NCBI RefSeq assembly: GCF_910596095.1
Contig: NC_056550.1
Location: 15,780,501-15,844,500, forward strand
DNA length: 64,000 nt
DNA from: Thunnus maccoyii
Taxonomy: Eukaryota > Chordata > Actinopteri > Scombriformes > Scombridae
Reading direction: 5' to 3'
The stretch's first letter is position 1, and each line of letters opens with the position of its first letter. The translations under genes and the position numbers were made by a program. Below, piece after piece: positions 1 to 12,090 of this stretch. A model generated the notes under the pieces. That model worked only from the letters and a program-made list of their open reading frames with translations. It had not been told where the DNA came from and ran no database searches.

Positions 1-227
1 ATATACTGAAAATCAATATTTTTTTTCCTCCTACAAATAGGAATTTGACTTCACAGTGACGCTTACTGCTGTACTATGTTTAGAATCATGGCAGAACTAA
101 TGGCACAACAGATGTGATGAGTGACATTTGGCAGCTTCACATTCATCATGAGCTCATGTTGTAATACTGAGTGATCCCACTGTGATGTCATGTGTTTTCC
201 TGATGCACTTTGTGTTTTTTTTCTCAG

Positions 228-1119
228 GTTTGAGCTTCTGTTTGCTGAGCTGGAGATGAACAGAGATGAATTAGGAATTGCCAGCTATGGAGCTTCGGTA
301 ACCACTATGGAAGAGGTTTTCCTCAGGTAAGAATAAGACATGGGGGAATGTGATAGTGTTTCTAATTATCTGAATCAGGGAGCAACTCTCCTCCTGCTTG
401 GCTCATTTTCAATTAAGCAGCAATTTCAGGCAATGTACCACCAGATATTATTGTAATGTACAAGGCAAGACATTTTAATGCAATATAAAAAAAGTAGATT
501 TCATATACTATTCAAGTTAGTAAAAGCCTGTTTATAGTAGTTCTGCAATTATGCATCTATTTTGGAATTTGTGGAACTTTAAAACGGAACCATACACAAA
601 TGTAAAAAGATCAATGTTCAGTTTTGTCTACATGCATACCATAGACTGCACAGCCTATGATGGAAACAGATGCTTTGGCAGATATGCCTGCCTTCTTTCC
701 TTTACTCGCACATCTCAGTCCCTGCTGCCTGCTGCTTACTGAGCAGTTATCTCTGCTTCCCCATGGACTCAATATGTGTATCTGTGGCAACAAGCACGAG
801 TGACTCCTCTGCAGACGACTAACACTGCATGCTATTTCAGCTAGCACAAGTGTACAACACTGTAATTGGCGCTGCCAAGAATGTTTGTCTCACAGGCCTC
901 ATTACTTACAAGGCATACTGAGAGTCCATCAGTGTGCTCTGGCCTTATTACACTATTTATACACAGAACATCAAACATGACACCAGGAGAAGCTGCTGTG
1001 GTGCTCCCTTCTGGTAATACTTTACTGCCAAGTAAAACCACATTTGTGTTATGTAGTAATGCTGCTACTGTTAATGCTTCTTTATGTGCTTCTTGTTTCC
1101 ACTATAATACCAAATTAGA

Positions 1120-1160
<41 letters not shown>

Positions 1161-4100
1161 CCAGAGATCTAAAATAGCTTTGTTGCACTTTTCTCATCCG
1201 GAGTTGTCACAGTTTTGGAGGTATACTGTCATAGAAAAAAATCTTTTCTCTGGAATCTTATTTTCTTTTCCTTTTCTTTCATGTTTTCTAATATGTAAGA
1301 GGTGTAAATAGGATATGCTGAAGAACTTGCAGATAGATAGATGTAACTAGGTTCACAAAGGCACACTGTATCTTGGGAGATGAAGGTGTTTAATGTAGTT
1401 TGATCTGCCCTCCCATGTGTGTGCCTTGATTGGATGGATTCACTGATAATTGAATTGTAAGGCCCAGAAATAGGTTTATTTGCAAGAAGGGCTGCCTTCC
1501 ATCACCTCACTGAGCTGCTGAATGAAGAGTAAGAATGGATGCATGTGCACAGCAAGTGACACAAAAGAGCTGCTGTAGATCTGGTTTTATTTATATGCAT
1601 TTTGGAGACGTTCTGCTTCCTGAAATTCATCATAATGTTAAATGGCATTTTATAAACATTATTTGAATAATATGCCATCAATGGTGGTTGGATGATCAAA
1701 TTTGAAAACTTAGCATTTAAGACTCCATTTTGTACTGTTTTCAGTAAGGTGTTGGATAACTGTAGATTAATTTGTGTGTTCAGAGTGGGAAAGCTGGTGG
1801 ATTCTAGTTTGGACATCCAGGCTATCCAACTGCCCGCCCTGCAGTACCAACATGAGAGACGCTCCCATGATTGGACCACAGATGATGCCAGCAGCATCAG
1901 CGGCATGACCGATGTCACTGACTTCACAGATAGTGGCACACTCATCTCAGAGGACTGCTCCAACATCAAGCTGAACACCGGGGTGAGATGAGAAGATGTA
2001 AACTGATGCTTGTCATGTAGAGAAGGGGCGTAAATGGACGTGGTCCATAATGTGCAACAGTGTGTCTCTGTTATTGGATTCAATGTTTTCCTGCATATCA
2101 TTCATACTGATCATTCACACTTTTCACTCCACAGGTCAGACTACACCTGCAACAGTTTTATGCCATGTTCCTGAAGAGGGCGCTGTACAGCTGGAGAAAC
2201 TGGAAGGTGATGGTGGCTCAGTTCCTCGTTCCTTTGGTCTTCACTGTTGTGGCCTTAGTTGTGGCACGCACCTTTCCCAATCACCAGAATGCTCCTCAGC
2301 TGAAGCTAGCACTCAGTCGTTATGGTCCCACCAAGGTCCCTGTGGCTGTGCAGCCTGGGGCGGGTCCCTTGGCCTCCGCCCTGGCAAATACATACAGTTC
2401 CCAGCTCGTTGCCCAGCTAGGCCAGCTCATCAACATTACAGGTAAGCATAGTGAGAAAGACAAAGTCCTGGCTTGATTGCTTAGGTGAGTATTTACTGAC
2501 CATATGTCCGTTTTCTCCTCCTCTCCGTCAGACTTTACTGATTACATCCTGACTCAGGCAGACGAGGAAGGTGGCAGCTTTAATGAACGCTGTGTGGTGG
2601 GCGCCGCTTTCCGTGGCAGCAGCAGACAGTTTGCAGAAGCAACAGCCTACTTCAACAATGAGGGTTACCATACACCTGCCACGGCCCTCATGATGGTGGA
2701 CAACGCTCTGTTCAAACTTCTAGCAGGGCTGAACGCTTCCATCCAGACGGGCAATTACCCCATGCCACGCAACCTGTCTGAGAACGCCCACAGCCAGCTC
2801 ACAGAGTGAGTGGAAGGACTTGCAGGGGAGCATTTGGCTTGAATCCAGAATTTAAAAACATTGAGTAGATAGAGGTACTGTAGTTTGGGGAGAAAAGAGT
2901 TAGGAGAGATTGTAGTAGTAGAAGTAAACAGAGAAGAGTGCTAACATGACTTTTGGGCAAGCACCATTACAAGGAACAGACTTCTATAATGAAAAAATAG
3001 TGTAGTTTTCCAAGGAATCGCTGTCAATTTGGAGATCAAAATATGTTCTGAAGGAGGAAAGTGTTTCCTGTCTCTCAGTTGTTTTGCATCTCTGTCTTAC
3101 TATCTCTTCACCCTTCCTTTGCACATTTTTGTTCACTTTTCGCCTGTCATCAACCCCTTTTCAACTCCTTTTTTTGGTCTCATAACCACATCACTCTCGT
3201 CTTCCTTCTCTAGGAGCAAGACAGGCTTTGTCATCGCCATCAACCTGATGTATGGTATGGCCTCCCTGTCCAGCACCTTCGCCCTGCTGCTTGTTACAGA
3301 GTCCTCTATCAAGTCCAAGCATGTGCAGCAGGTCAGCGGCGTCTACCTGTCAAACTTCTGGTTTTCTGCCCTGCTGTGGGACCTGGTCAACTTCCTGCTG
3401 CCCTGTCTCCTCATGCTGGTTAGTAAGACATCTGACACTGCTTGTTGGGATTAGGATTATGATCTCATCTGTGTGGATGGATATTTATACTAATGCATTG
3501 TGGCACTTCAGTCTCACATTTTAAACCGTTTTTTTGCTCTCAGGTGGTATTCCAGGCTTTCGGAGTCAAGGCTTTTGTAGAGGACAACCACCTGGTAGAT
3601 GTGTTGTTGTTGCTGCTGCTGTATGGCTGGGCTGTTGTGCCTCTTATGTACCTGCTCAGCTTCCTCTTCTCCACTGCTGCCACTGCTTACACTCGCCTCA
3701 CCATCTTCAACATGATCTCTGGCACAGCCACCTTTCTGGCTGTCATCATCATGACCATCCCAGGTGAGAAGAGACACTGGCAGCCAACATTGGCCAGACA
3801 TCTAAAGTGTCTCAAACTACATGCATGTTTTAGGTGTTTGAAAAGTCAAACAATATTCATGTGCAGTTAAATACATCTTGAGTGCACAGTGCGTGGAAGG
3901 CACATAGAGAATTCGGTTCAGTTATCAGCATCAGTGCTTCTGGCTTTGCTGTGTCCCTCATCAGGATGGGAGGCTAGTGAGGGATCATGTTCTAGCAATC
4001 TACTGAAATGAACTTGTGAAGCTCATTACTGTCAGATGAAAAAAAAAAAAACGCTGTCTTATGAATTCCCTCTCCAGATTTGAACCTGCTGAACATGTCT

Positions 4101-7100
4101 CGCTTACTGGATAAGGTGTTCCTGATCTTCCCGAACTATTGCCTCGGCATGTCCTTCAGCCAGTTCTACCAGAACTATGAATTCATCTCGTTTTGCACCT
4201 CCAGCCCTTTGAGCCAGGCATTCTGCAAGTACTTAAGTAAGTACTGCCTTAATGTGCCTTCAGAGAATGAAGAGGTAATTGCTTTTGCTGTAGAGGTGTC
4301 ATAGTGCATTATTTTAGTTATAAAACAATATGAATGGGATTCACTACCTAAATTTACCAGTTACATTGTGATGGATATGTGAAATAGGAGATGTATGATG
4401 AGTCATAATGGGGGTGGCAGTAATACAGATGAATTAGAATGATAGTGCTAGTTCATTTTTATAGAGACAATGATTTGAATCCTTATTTGAAGGATAAATA
4501 GGATCATTATTGCTATAACGTTCTTGATTTCTCCACACAAGCAAAAGTTGTATTTTGTGCTGCAATTTCACTGTGGTTTCCAGAAAACAGGGTCCTCTTG
4601 TGACAAGGACAGCTCAACAAATACTTTGGTAATGGAAAGTAAAGATGAAAATGGTGGGAAAAATACAAATGAGATGTAATATGCACCAGATTCCTCAACA
4701 TAATTTTAAAAATCACAATAAACCATTTAACTACAGACTGTTTAGGCTGCAAATAGTTTTTTCATGATCAAGTTTTCACTCAGCGTTTTGTATTATCGTT
4801 TTTTAAATAAAGTCCAATTACCCTGTTTTTAATCACCAAAATAAAGACTATTTAATATCACAGATCTCTTGTGTAACTCCTGCATACTTATGCTCTTGAT
4901 TTATTTTAACATAACTTAATGTTTCTTTGGTTCTAGACATCACATATCAAACAAACTACTTCTCGATGTCGGAGCCTGGTGTGGGACGATTCCTCGTGGC
5001 CTTTTCAGTGCAGGGTGTAGTCTACATTGTTTTGCTGTTCGTCATTGAGCTGCAGTGTGTCCGCACTCTCCGGCGACTCTTCACCACCCTGTGCAGAAGA
5101 CGTAAACAGGTATAGATTGTGGGAGCGGTGAACGGGGCACTGTGTCTCTTTCCCTTCTTTTTTACTGGCAGAATGGAAACTTTCCATTTTCATCAGACAT
5201 TTTAGCAACCACAGCTTGCACTGTGTAGGAGGTCTCACTGGGAAACTATTTTCGAAGTGTGGTTAAATATATTCAGACTGAGGCCTATAAAAAAGGAAAT
5301 CTCTAAAGATGACTTGAATACTGGTTGTAGATCCAAAAAATGAACCGTCTTCGATAACGCAGATTTGTTAAAATGTACATGGAATACACAAAATGGTGTG
5401 AACAGGAAAGGAAACTTTAACTCTGTAGTAACTTACAATCACAGTTAGAAACACTGCTATGAGGGCGGCTCATATTAGGCTGAATGCCAGCTGGCAACAT
5501 TTTTTATTAATAAGAGTTCTAGCAATTAGCATTGATTTGTGAGTTTTCAAAGCAACATGAGACTTCCTGTAAAGAAGCCAAATCATCAAGTGCATCTGTC
5601 AACAAATGGGCAAAGTGATTTATACCAAGCATTTTGTATGTCACACCTTTTTATATAGCAAAATCATAATCCCAGCTGCAATATATCAGGAAGTAGAAGC
5701 AACAAGGTCTGCTTTCATCAACAATGACATTAAAGAATAGCAGAAGACTGAAACCCCTCCAAGGGATTTAAGAAAACACATCTGCGGAAATGTCGAAAAT
5801 TACAGTTTCCACAGATGTTATTAATAAGAGTTCTAGCAATTAGCACTTTGATTTGTGAGTTTTCAAAGCAACATGAGACTTCCTGTAAAGAAGCCAAATC
5901 ATCAAGTGCATCTGTCAACAAATGGGCAAAGTGATTTATACCAAGCATTTTGTATGTCACACCTTTTTATATAGCAAAATCATAATCCCAGCTGCAATAC
6001 ATCAGGAAGTAGAAGCAACAAGGTCTGCTTTCATCAACAATGACATTAAAGAATAGCAGAAGACTGAAACCCCTCCAAGGGATTTAAGAAAACACATCTG
6101 CGGAAATGTCGAAAATTACAGTTTCCACAGATGTCTTACTTTTTTGTGGTTGATATTTTCTGTCATACATTTCCATCTTACTTATTGGGGTGTGTGTGTG
6201 TGTGTGTGTTAGTTACCTCTAATAGAGGATGCAGCGCTGCTTCCAGAGGACAGAGATGTGGCAGAAGAGAGGAAGAGGGTTCTGGAGTGCCAGCCGATGG
6301 TGGAGTCCATGGTTGGCAGCCCCCTCATTCTACAAGAGCTCAGCAAGGTATGTAACACAGGGCTATTTTTTCTTGTATCTATGAGGTCTGAATGTTTTCT
6401 GAGGTACTGAATGCCTCAGTGTTGAAATATGTGTGTTGTTTGTGTCTCTGTGAGATATGCCAAGGTGGTAGAGACTCATTGTTATCTTTCCTTCTCAGGT
6501 GTACAGCAGTGGGGAGAATCTTCTGGCTGTGGACAGGCTGTCTCTCGCTGTGGGGAAAGGAGAGTGTTTTGGCCTCTTGGGCTTTAATGGAGCAGGAAAG
6601 ACCACTACCTTTAAGATGCTGACTGGCGATGAGAGCGTGACCTCCGGGGATGCCTACATTGATGGATACAGCATCTTAAGGGACATTAAGAAGGTAGGTG
6701 CAGAGGGAGATGGAGGGATTTCTATAAATTCAAAGATGAATCAATGGCTCAGCTTTAGGATTTTAATTGAGTCAATCTTTAATGTCCTGCTACACTGCTT
6801 TCAACACACAGAGATTTGAAAGGGAACATTTATCTCTGCATTGCAGGTGCAGCAACGCATTGGCTACTGTCCTCAGTTTGACGCCGTGTTGGACCACATG
6901 ACAGGAAGAGAAACTTTGAGCATGTATGCCAGGCTTAGAGGAATACCAGAGAAGTATGTGTCCGGCTGTGTCGAGAACGTCCTGAGGTCACTGCTGTTGG
7001 AGCCTCATGCTGATAAACTTGTCCGCAGCTACAGGTAGATAAAATATAAAATTACTCGCATTTCTCTCTGTTTTGTGCCATACACTTCACATATTAGCCT

Positions 7101-8752
7101 GAATAATAGTGTGTTTTGTTGAGCAAGTGTGTGTAAAATGATATGTCACCATAAACATATGCAGTGGCGGTAACAAGAGGAAGCTGAGTGCAGGCATGGC
7201 TCTGATTGGCGGGCCTCCAGTCATCTTCCTGGATGAGCCTTCGACTGGGATGGACCCTGTGGCCAGAAGACTACTGTGGGATGCTGTTACACGCACACGG
7301 GAGTCTGGCAAGGCCATTATCATAACTTCCCATAGGTGAGTTTTATAATACGTCTTGAATGTCAGGTTGACAGATGCTTACCTGTGAATCTAGACTACAT
7401 TCAGCCTAAAAAGGATGTATTACTGCTTCTTGATAAATAAAAGCCAAAGATGCACAGATTCAGTTTCCTATTCTGATATTTTCCCTCATCAGTATGGAGG
7501 AGTGCGAGGCCCTGTGTACCAGGCTGGCAGTGATGGTCAATGGTCAATTCAAGTGCCTCGGGAGCCCGCAACACCTGAAGAGCAAGTTTGGCAGTGGCTA
7601 CACCCTGCTGGCTAAAGTTCATATAGACACTGAGGTGGAGGACAGCGACCTGCAGCTTTTTAAAGACTTTATCGAAAGCACCTTTCCAGGTTAACATTTA
7701 ACATTTACAATGGTATCTATAAAGATAAACACAGCTATGAAAAAGATTGAAATTGGTCTTTTTGATCTTTATTTGGTGCAGGATCTAGTGGTTGTCCTGT
7801 GCTTACTTGAATAACTTCTGCTGTTTTAAAGGTTAACAAAGAAGATTTAACTATGGGATTTTTCTCTCACCACAGGAAGTCAACTAAAGGACGAACACCA
7901 GGGAATGGTGCACTATCATTTGACTGACAAAACACTTACCTGGGCCCAGGTACAGTAACTGATTTACCATTGACAGTTGATTTAAAAAAACAAACAAGAA
8001 AAAACAAAAACCTCTCCAATGTTTGGTCAATACAGTACAGAGAAATGCATCCCTGCACTCATGCTGTGTTAGACCTCCCTCTAGTGGGCAAAATGGTTCT
8101 GTGGCTTACTTAAGTGGTACATAGTACCACTGTAAACAGCCTGAGTTACAATTTTACAACCTCAAAAAAGTGATTTATCTTGGAAGTAACATGTCATTCA
8201 TCTGGATCAAATGTTTTCATAGAACCAACCACAGACGTTTGACATTTGAATGGCAAGAGCAGGCGATCTGTGATTAAAAAAATGCCTTTATACTTTTTAA
8301 TTAATGTTGTGTTAGGGTCTAATGTTGCTTGGAGGGTCATTTGACATGCTCACAGCAATGGCATGGTAGTATAGTCATGGTTTATAATTCAAAATGTCCT
8401 AAATGACACTGAAAAGCCATCTTTTAAGAAGGAAATGGGTATGAAAAAAGATGCAGAGTAGCTGTCTGTGTAAGATAGGTATATTTATTTTCAATGTTCA
8501 AAAAATGCATATTCGAGCTTTAAATTGTGATCTTGGTACAAAGCCGTGGTTAACACCAGCAATACATTCACATCACACTTCTCTATGTTCTCTCCCACCC
8601 TATTTTCCACTCCCACAAAGGTGTTTGGCACTTTGGAGGCAGCCAAAGAGAAATACCGCATTGAAGACTACTGTGTGAGCCAGATATCACTGGAGCAAGT
8701 GTTCCTCAGCTTTGCCCAGTTCCAGCACTGCACAGAGAGCAGGAGGAAGTAA
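228..8752 (+). CDS. abca3: ABCA3-type lipid-transporting ABC transporter, 3' half (15 coding exons)
   Basis: Seen: exons 228-326, 1784-1982, 2135-2441, 2532-2805, 3214-3418, 3544-3763, 4078-4236, 4937-5109, 6228-6347, 6499-6693, 6847-7034, 7165-7335, 7493-7689, 7876-7949 and 8621-8752 join in frame at AG/GT borders into 903 codons ending at TAA. The first exon carries the end of NBD1 ([17 protein letters not shown]). Next come the linker, the second membrane domain with its large extracellular loop (2190-2805) and hydrophobic helices (3214-3763, 4937-5109), then NBD2: Walker [10 protein letters not shown] in exon 6499-6693, Q-loop CPQFD, signature SGGNKRKLS split by an intron at 7034/7165, and Walker [11 protein letters not shown]. 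Known: ABCA3 moves phospholipids into lysosome-related organelles and is about 1,700 aa, so roughly half lies upstream of the window. For exon 6228 only the second AG keeps the frame. ABCA3 rather than another ABCA member is inferred from overall resemblance; which fish paralogue is not resolved. Confidence 0.93.
1123..1157. repeat. (TA)n microsatellite in ABCA3 intron
   Basis: About 17 TA units in the intron between exons 228-326 and 1784-1982. The rest of this 1.46 kb intron shows nothing recognisable. Confidence 0.9.
5504..6134. repeat. Tandem duplication (two ~314 bp units) inside an ABCA3 intron
   Basis: The stretch from about 5504 to 5817 is repeated almost base for base from about 5818 to 6134. 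Differences are a few substitutions and a 3-base length change near the start (AGCATTGATT against AGCACTTTGATT). Both units end in the same AATTACAGTTTCCACAGATG block. It lies between exons 4937-5109 and 6228-6347 and is followed by a short (TG)n tract (6190-6209) just before the acceptor. It holds no coding sequence. Confidence 0.93.
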
Positions 8753-11700
8753 GAGGAGTGAGGAAACCGTCCATCCATTGTCCATTTTTTTACAGTGTCT
8801 GTGTATGACCAGTGTACATGGACTTGCCTGAGTTACACAGCAGGTACTGTACACAGGCTGGGTTAGAGCGCGGTCCTCTGGCCGTCCAGCTCCATTTTTA
8901 CCTTGACCACCAACACAAACACACACACTGGGCCAGTCCACAAACATCAACTTCAGCATTTCTACTACTGTATCATGTCTCTTTGTTGGGTCACTCATGC
9001 CGTTGTTATTGTTGTTGTGGTGTGACGAGAAAGTGGGTAAACTGGGGATTATGACATTGAGGGATTGAGGTGGGATTGAACTCTGTGCTGCACCTTTTTA
9101 GTGAGGTCAAAGACAATGACACCACTCATTAGATACTACCACTACTCTGAATTGTGTGTGACAGGGTTAATTTGTGTGCGTGTGTGTGTGTGTGTGTGCA
9201 CTTATGTGTGTACAGCTTGTCCTTTTTGTTATTTATGACTTTATTTTATGACTTGATTATGTTTCCAAGGATTTGTGCTTTTTTTTGTGATCATCAATCA
9301 TCACAAGAGAATTTGATATGTTTCTGAAATTGTTGCACACCTTTGCGCCTTATCTAACTAATGAAGGTTCTCGTTTCTTTATATCGCCCTATACAAAATG
9401 CCTGGTTATCCTTAAGAGCCTCTTAATGTTGTTGCCAGATGTAAATAATGTGACGTGTCCATGGTACTAAAAACCACTTACTCATTGAGGCCAGAGCAGA
9501 ACATTTACTCATTTAAAGACTGTTTTGGGCACATTAATGATTGCATGAAGAAAATACGATTTAGAGAGTGCATGATACTGGAAGAGCAGAGAGCTGCTAG
9601 CAAACACTTGAAGACTGTCATTATTAAGGATTAATCCTCAGAGTACTTTTAGGCCAGTCTGAGTACATATAATCCGCCTCCATTGTTCAGCTGGTGTGAA
9701 CTAATGATTCTTTGCACCTCACCTGTTTTTGCTGCTAAACAAGTTACAGCAACAGGTGTGTTACCATGTGGATATCCGGCCATTATAGTTTACATGGGAG
9801 ATATTTACTAGAAAGATGTTTGATAGTTTTCAAATGCTGTTGCAGTGAAATTGGAGGTTTTGACTTGAAAGCAAATTGTACTAGACTGTATGTGATTGAC
9901 TTTGACTTCGAACAGCAAGACTGCAATGACCTTTTCAGGTGTTTTTAGTACAAAAATGTTTTGTTTTCTTTCCTGCAGCTATGCATTTCGCATGGTACAC
10001 CTGTGTGTATGTGTGACAGAGAGAGCGAGTATAAGAGAATAGCAACATATGATTCCTGAATTCATCCACACTATACTGAAACAGTGCTATGATCATTCTT
10101 AAATATTAAAACTAAGAGATTGTGAATGTGCAGTGGACAAACTGCACCGCTTTGTCATATTTAACATAGAGCTGCTCCTTCAGAGAATGTCAGGAAACGC
10201 AATAAAAAGGCCCAATAATAGTATGGATAGTAAAACTTCAGTTAGTCCTCTGCTTAAAACTAGATGCCTTGTTCTGAAGAAGAATGATCAGCACATTGTT
10301 TGTCCTCTTTGTCCATTTTTTTGTCCATTTATCACATTCCCAAAGCCTTTTTTTTGTACTTGTAAGAACTTGTAAAAAGATTTATGTATTCTGTAGGAAT
10401 ATTTCAAATGACATTTGATGTTTCCCCAAAACAAATCCCACAGATATTGACGAGAAATATATTCTCAGTCTCCTGCTTTTCATCAATGTTAGAGATCAAT
10501 ATTATAATCTGAGATGAATTAACATCCTACTCTAAAAAAATCACTCTTGACTTCTCAGAAGTGAGATGAATGTATTTACTGTCTTACACATAAGCAAAAA
10601 GCACTCATGTTAATCAACTTTATGAACAGCTTGATATGTTTTGCAGCGCTTTCTTTAGTGGATGACAAAATATTCCATCATGTGTATGTGAGTGTGTGTG
10701 TGTGTGTGTGTGCGTGTGTGCGTGAAAAGTAGAGGCTGACATTCCAGAAAGACACTGATATTGTATGTGGCTTATTTGTCTTTAAAGGGTTTAACCTCTT
10801 AATTTTGACTTTTGTGACATTTGTTTGTATATTTGCACAATTCATGTCTCATTACATGTACGACTTGAATTAACTGCAATGTTAAATAAGTGGTTTGAGA
10901 AAATTGGAGAGGTCTGCGCTGCTGATATTGAAGGACTGAGTACGATGAAATACAGTGTATCATATTTAAAAAGGGAATTTACATCAATGTAACTGTGTAC
11001 TGTACTGTACCATGCAACTGACCTTGTCAACTGTATATGTATCGTTATTCTTTTTAAATTAAATAATGCTCTATGCAAATGGAAGCAATCGCCTTTGTCT
11101 GATGTAATTTTTCCAGCAAACATTTTATTTACATACATAGATACCAACAGGGGTAAGTGGGGAAAATGTGTTTTTGGTGCTTTTGTTGAAGCGATCCTTT
11201 TTAATAGCATCAAATCTGACCATTGGAGAGGCCATCTTACTTGGTTTAATAAGTTACACATAAAATCTTCGACCATAAAGTGTTTCACAATAAAAAAAGA
11301 AATGAGATTATAGACAAATAGCCCAAGTTTTAAATGAGATTAAAAGGGCTAATGAAACAAAGCTAAAAGACAGTATAAAAATGTGTTGATTTCATTTCTT
11401 GTGTTGAGAAGCTCTGTAAAGCTTTTCTTGTGTGTTATCATGTTAACCTTATATTATAAGTAAACAGGTACAAACATGCTGTGTGAAATGATTAAAGGAG
11501 TCACAAAACAAAACAAAACAAAACAAAAATTCTATGGCACATAATTTTGTTTTTTACATTTTTTTCTCCTGTTAAATACTTTATTGTTTCACCTCTTCAG
11601 GCCCCCCAAAAATATCTGAGAAGGTCTAACTCCACAGCACATAAACATGTACAACATGTGATAAGGGATTGGAAGCAAGGTTGGGAAAAGGTTGGGAAAC

Positions 11701-11892
11701 ACTGGTTTGAACTTATGGGGCCCTCAAAGTTCAGGTAAATCATAAAACATCTAAAAGAATATGTAAACAGAACCATCTATCAGGGATTTGTAACCTACAG
11801 TACAGGTCACCTACACTCTAACCTAAATGTACCTGATATCAATGATGCTATGACTTAAAAAAAAGTTGTTATTTTCTGAGCTTGTTTGTTGT
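8753..11892. other. ABCA3 3'UTR and flank; parent of segments duplicated in the CYP array
   Basis: No gene is visible here. Short GT tracts lie at 9174-9199 and about 10690-10711. AATAAA-type hexamers occur at 10201 and about 11288, so the true poly(A) site is uncertain. Two parts reappear in the array: roughly 9294-9585 matches 63650-63950 (and, shortened, 45390-45500), and roughly 11170-11460 matches 45513-45870 and the last bases of the window. The block 11590-11890 resembles the distal upstream region of copies B, C, D and F. Confidence 0.7.
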
Positions 11893-12090
11893 GGGACTTG
11901 CCAAACAAGTCCTTGTTATTGAAGTGTCAGGTTTTCTCTCCTTTGAGACTTATCTCATACCTGTGTAAACAGAGCCCAAAAGGGCGGGGAGATAATTAGT
12001 AACCCTATAGGAGACATTCCTCGGTGAGGTTAACCCATAAACACCACTGTCCCAGGCTCAGTCAGAGGACTACCATCAACAGAAGAGAAA
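11893..12090 (+). promoter_or_regulatory. Proximal upstream region of CYP2K copy A (class 1)
   Basis: This block is strongly conserved upstream of copies A, E, F and I: a CCAAACAAGTCCTTG box, GAGACTTATCTCAT, a GC box (AGGGCGGG) next to AGATAATTAGTAACCC, and a 5'UTR with AAACACCACTGT and CTCAGTCAGAGGAC just before ATG. No TATA box stands out at a convincing distance. Promoter function is inferred from conservation and position only. Confidence 0.5.

Noticed and set aside
1502-2101. Minus-strand open frame of 199 codons
   Set aside because: It overlaps ABCA3 exons 1784-1982 on the opposite strand, has no family signature, and its 3' part is intron. A shadow of the + strand exon.
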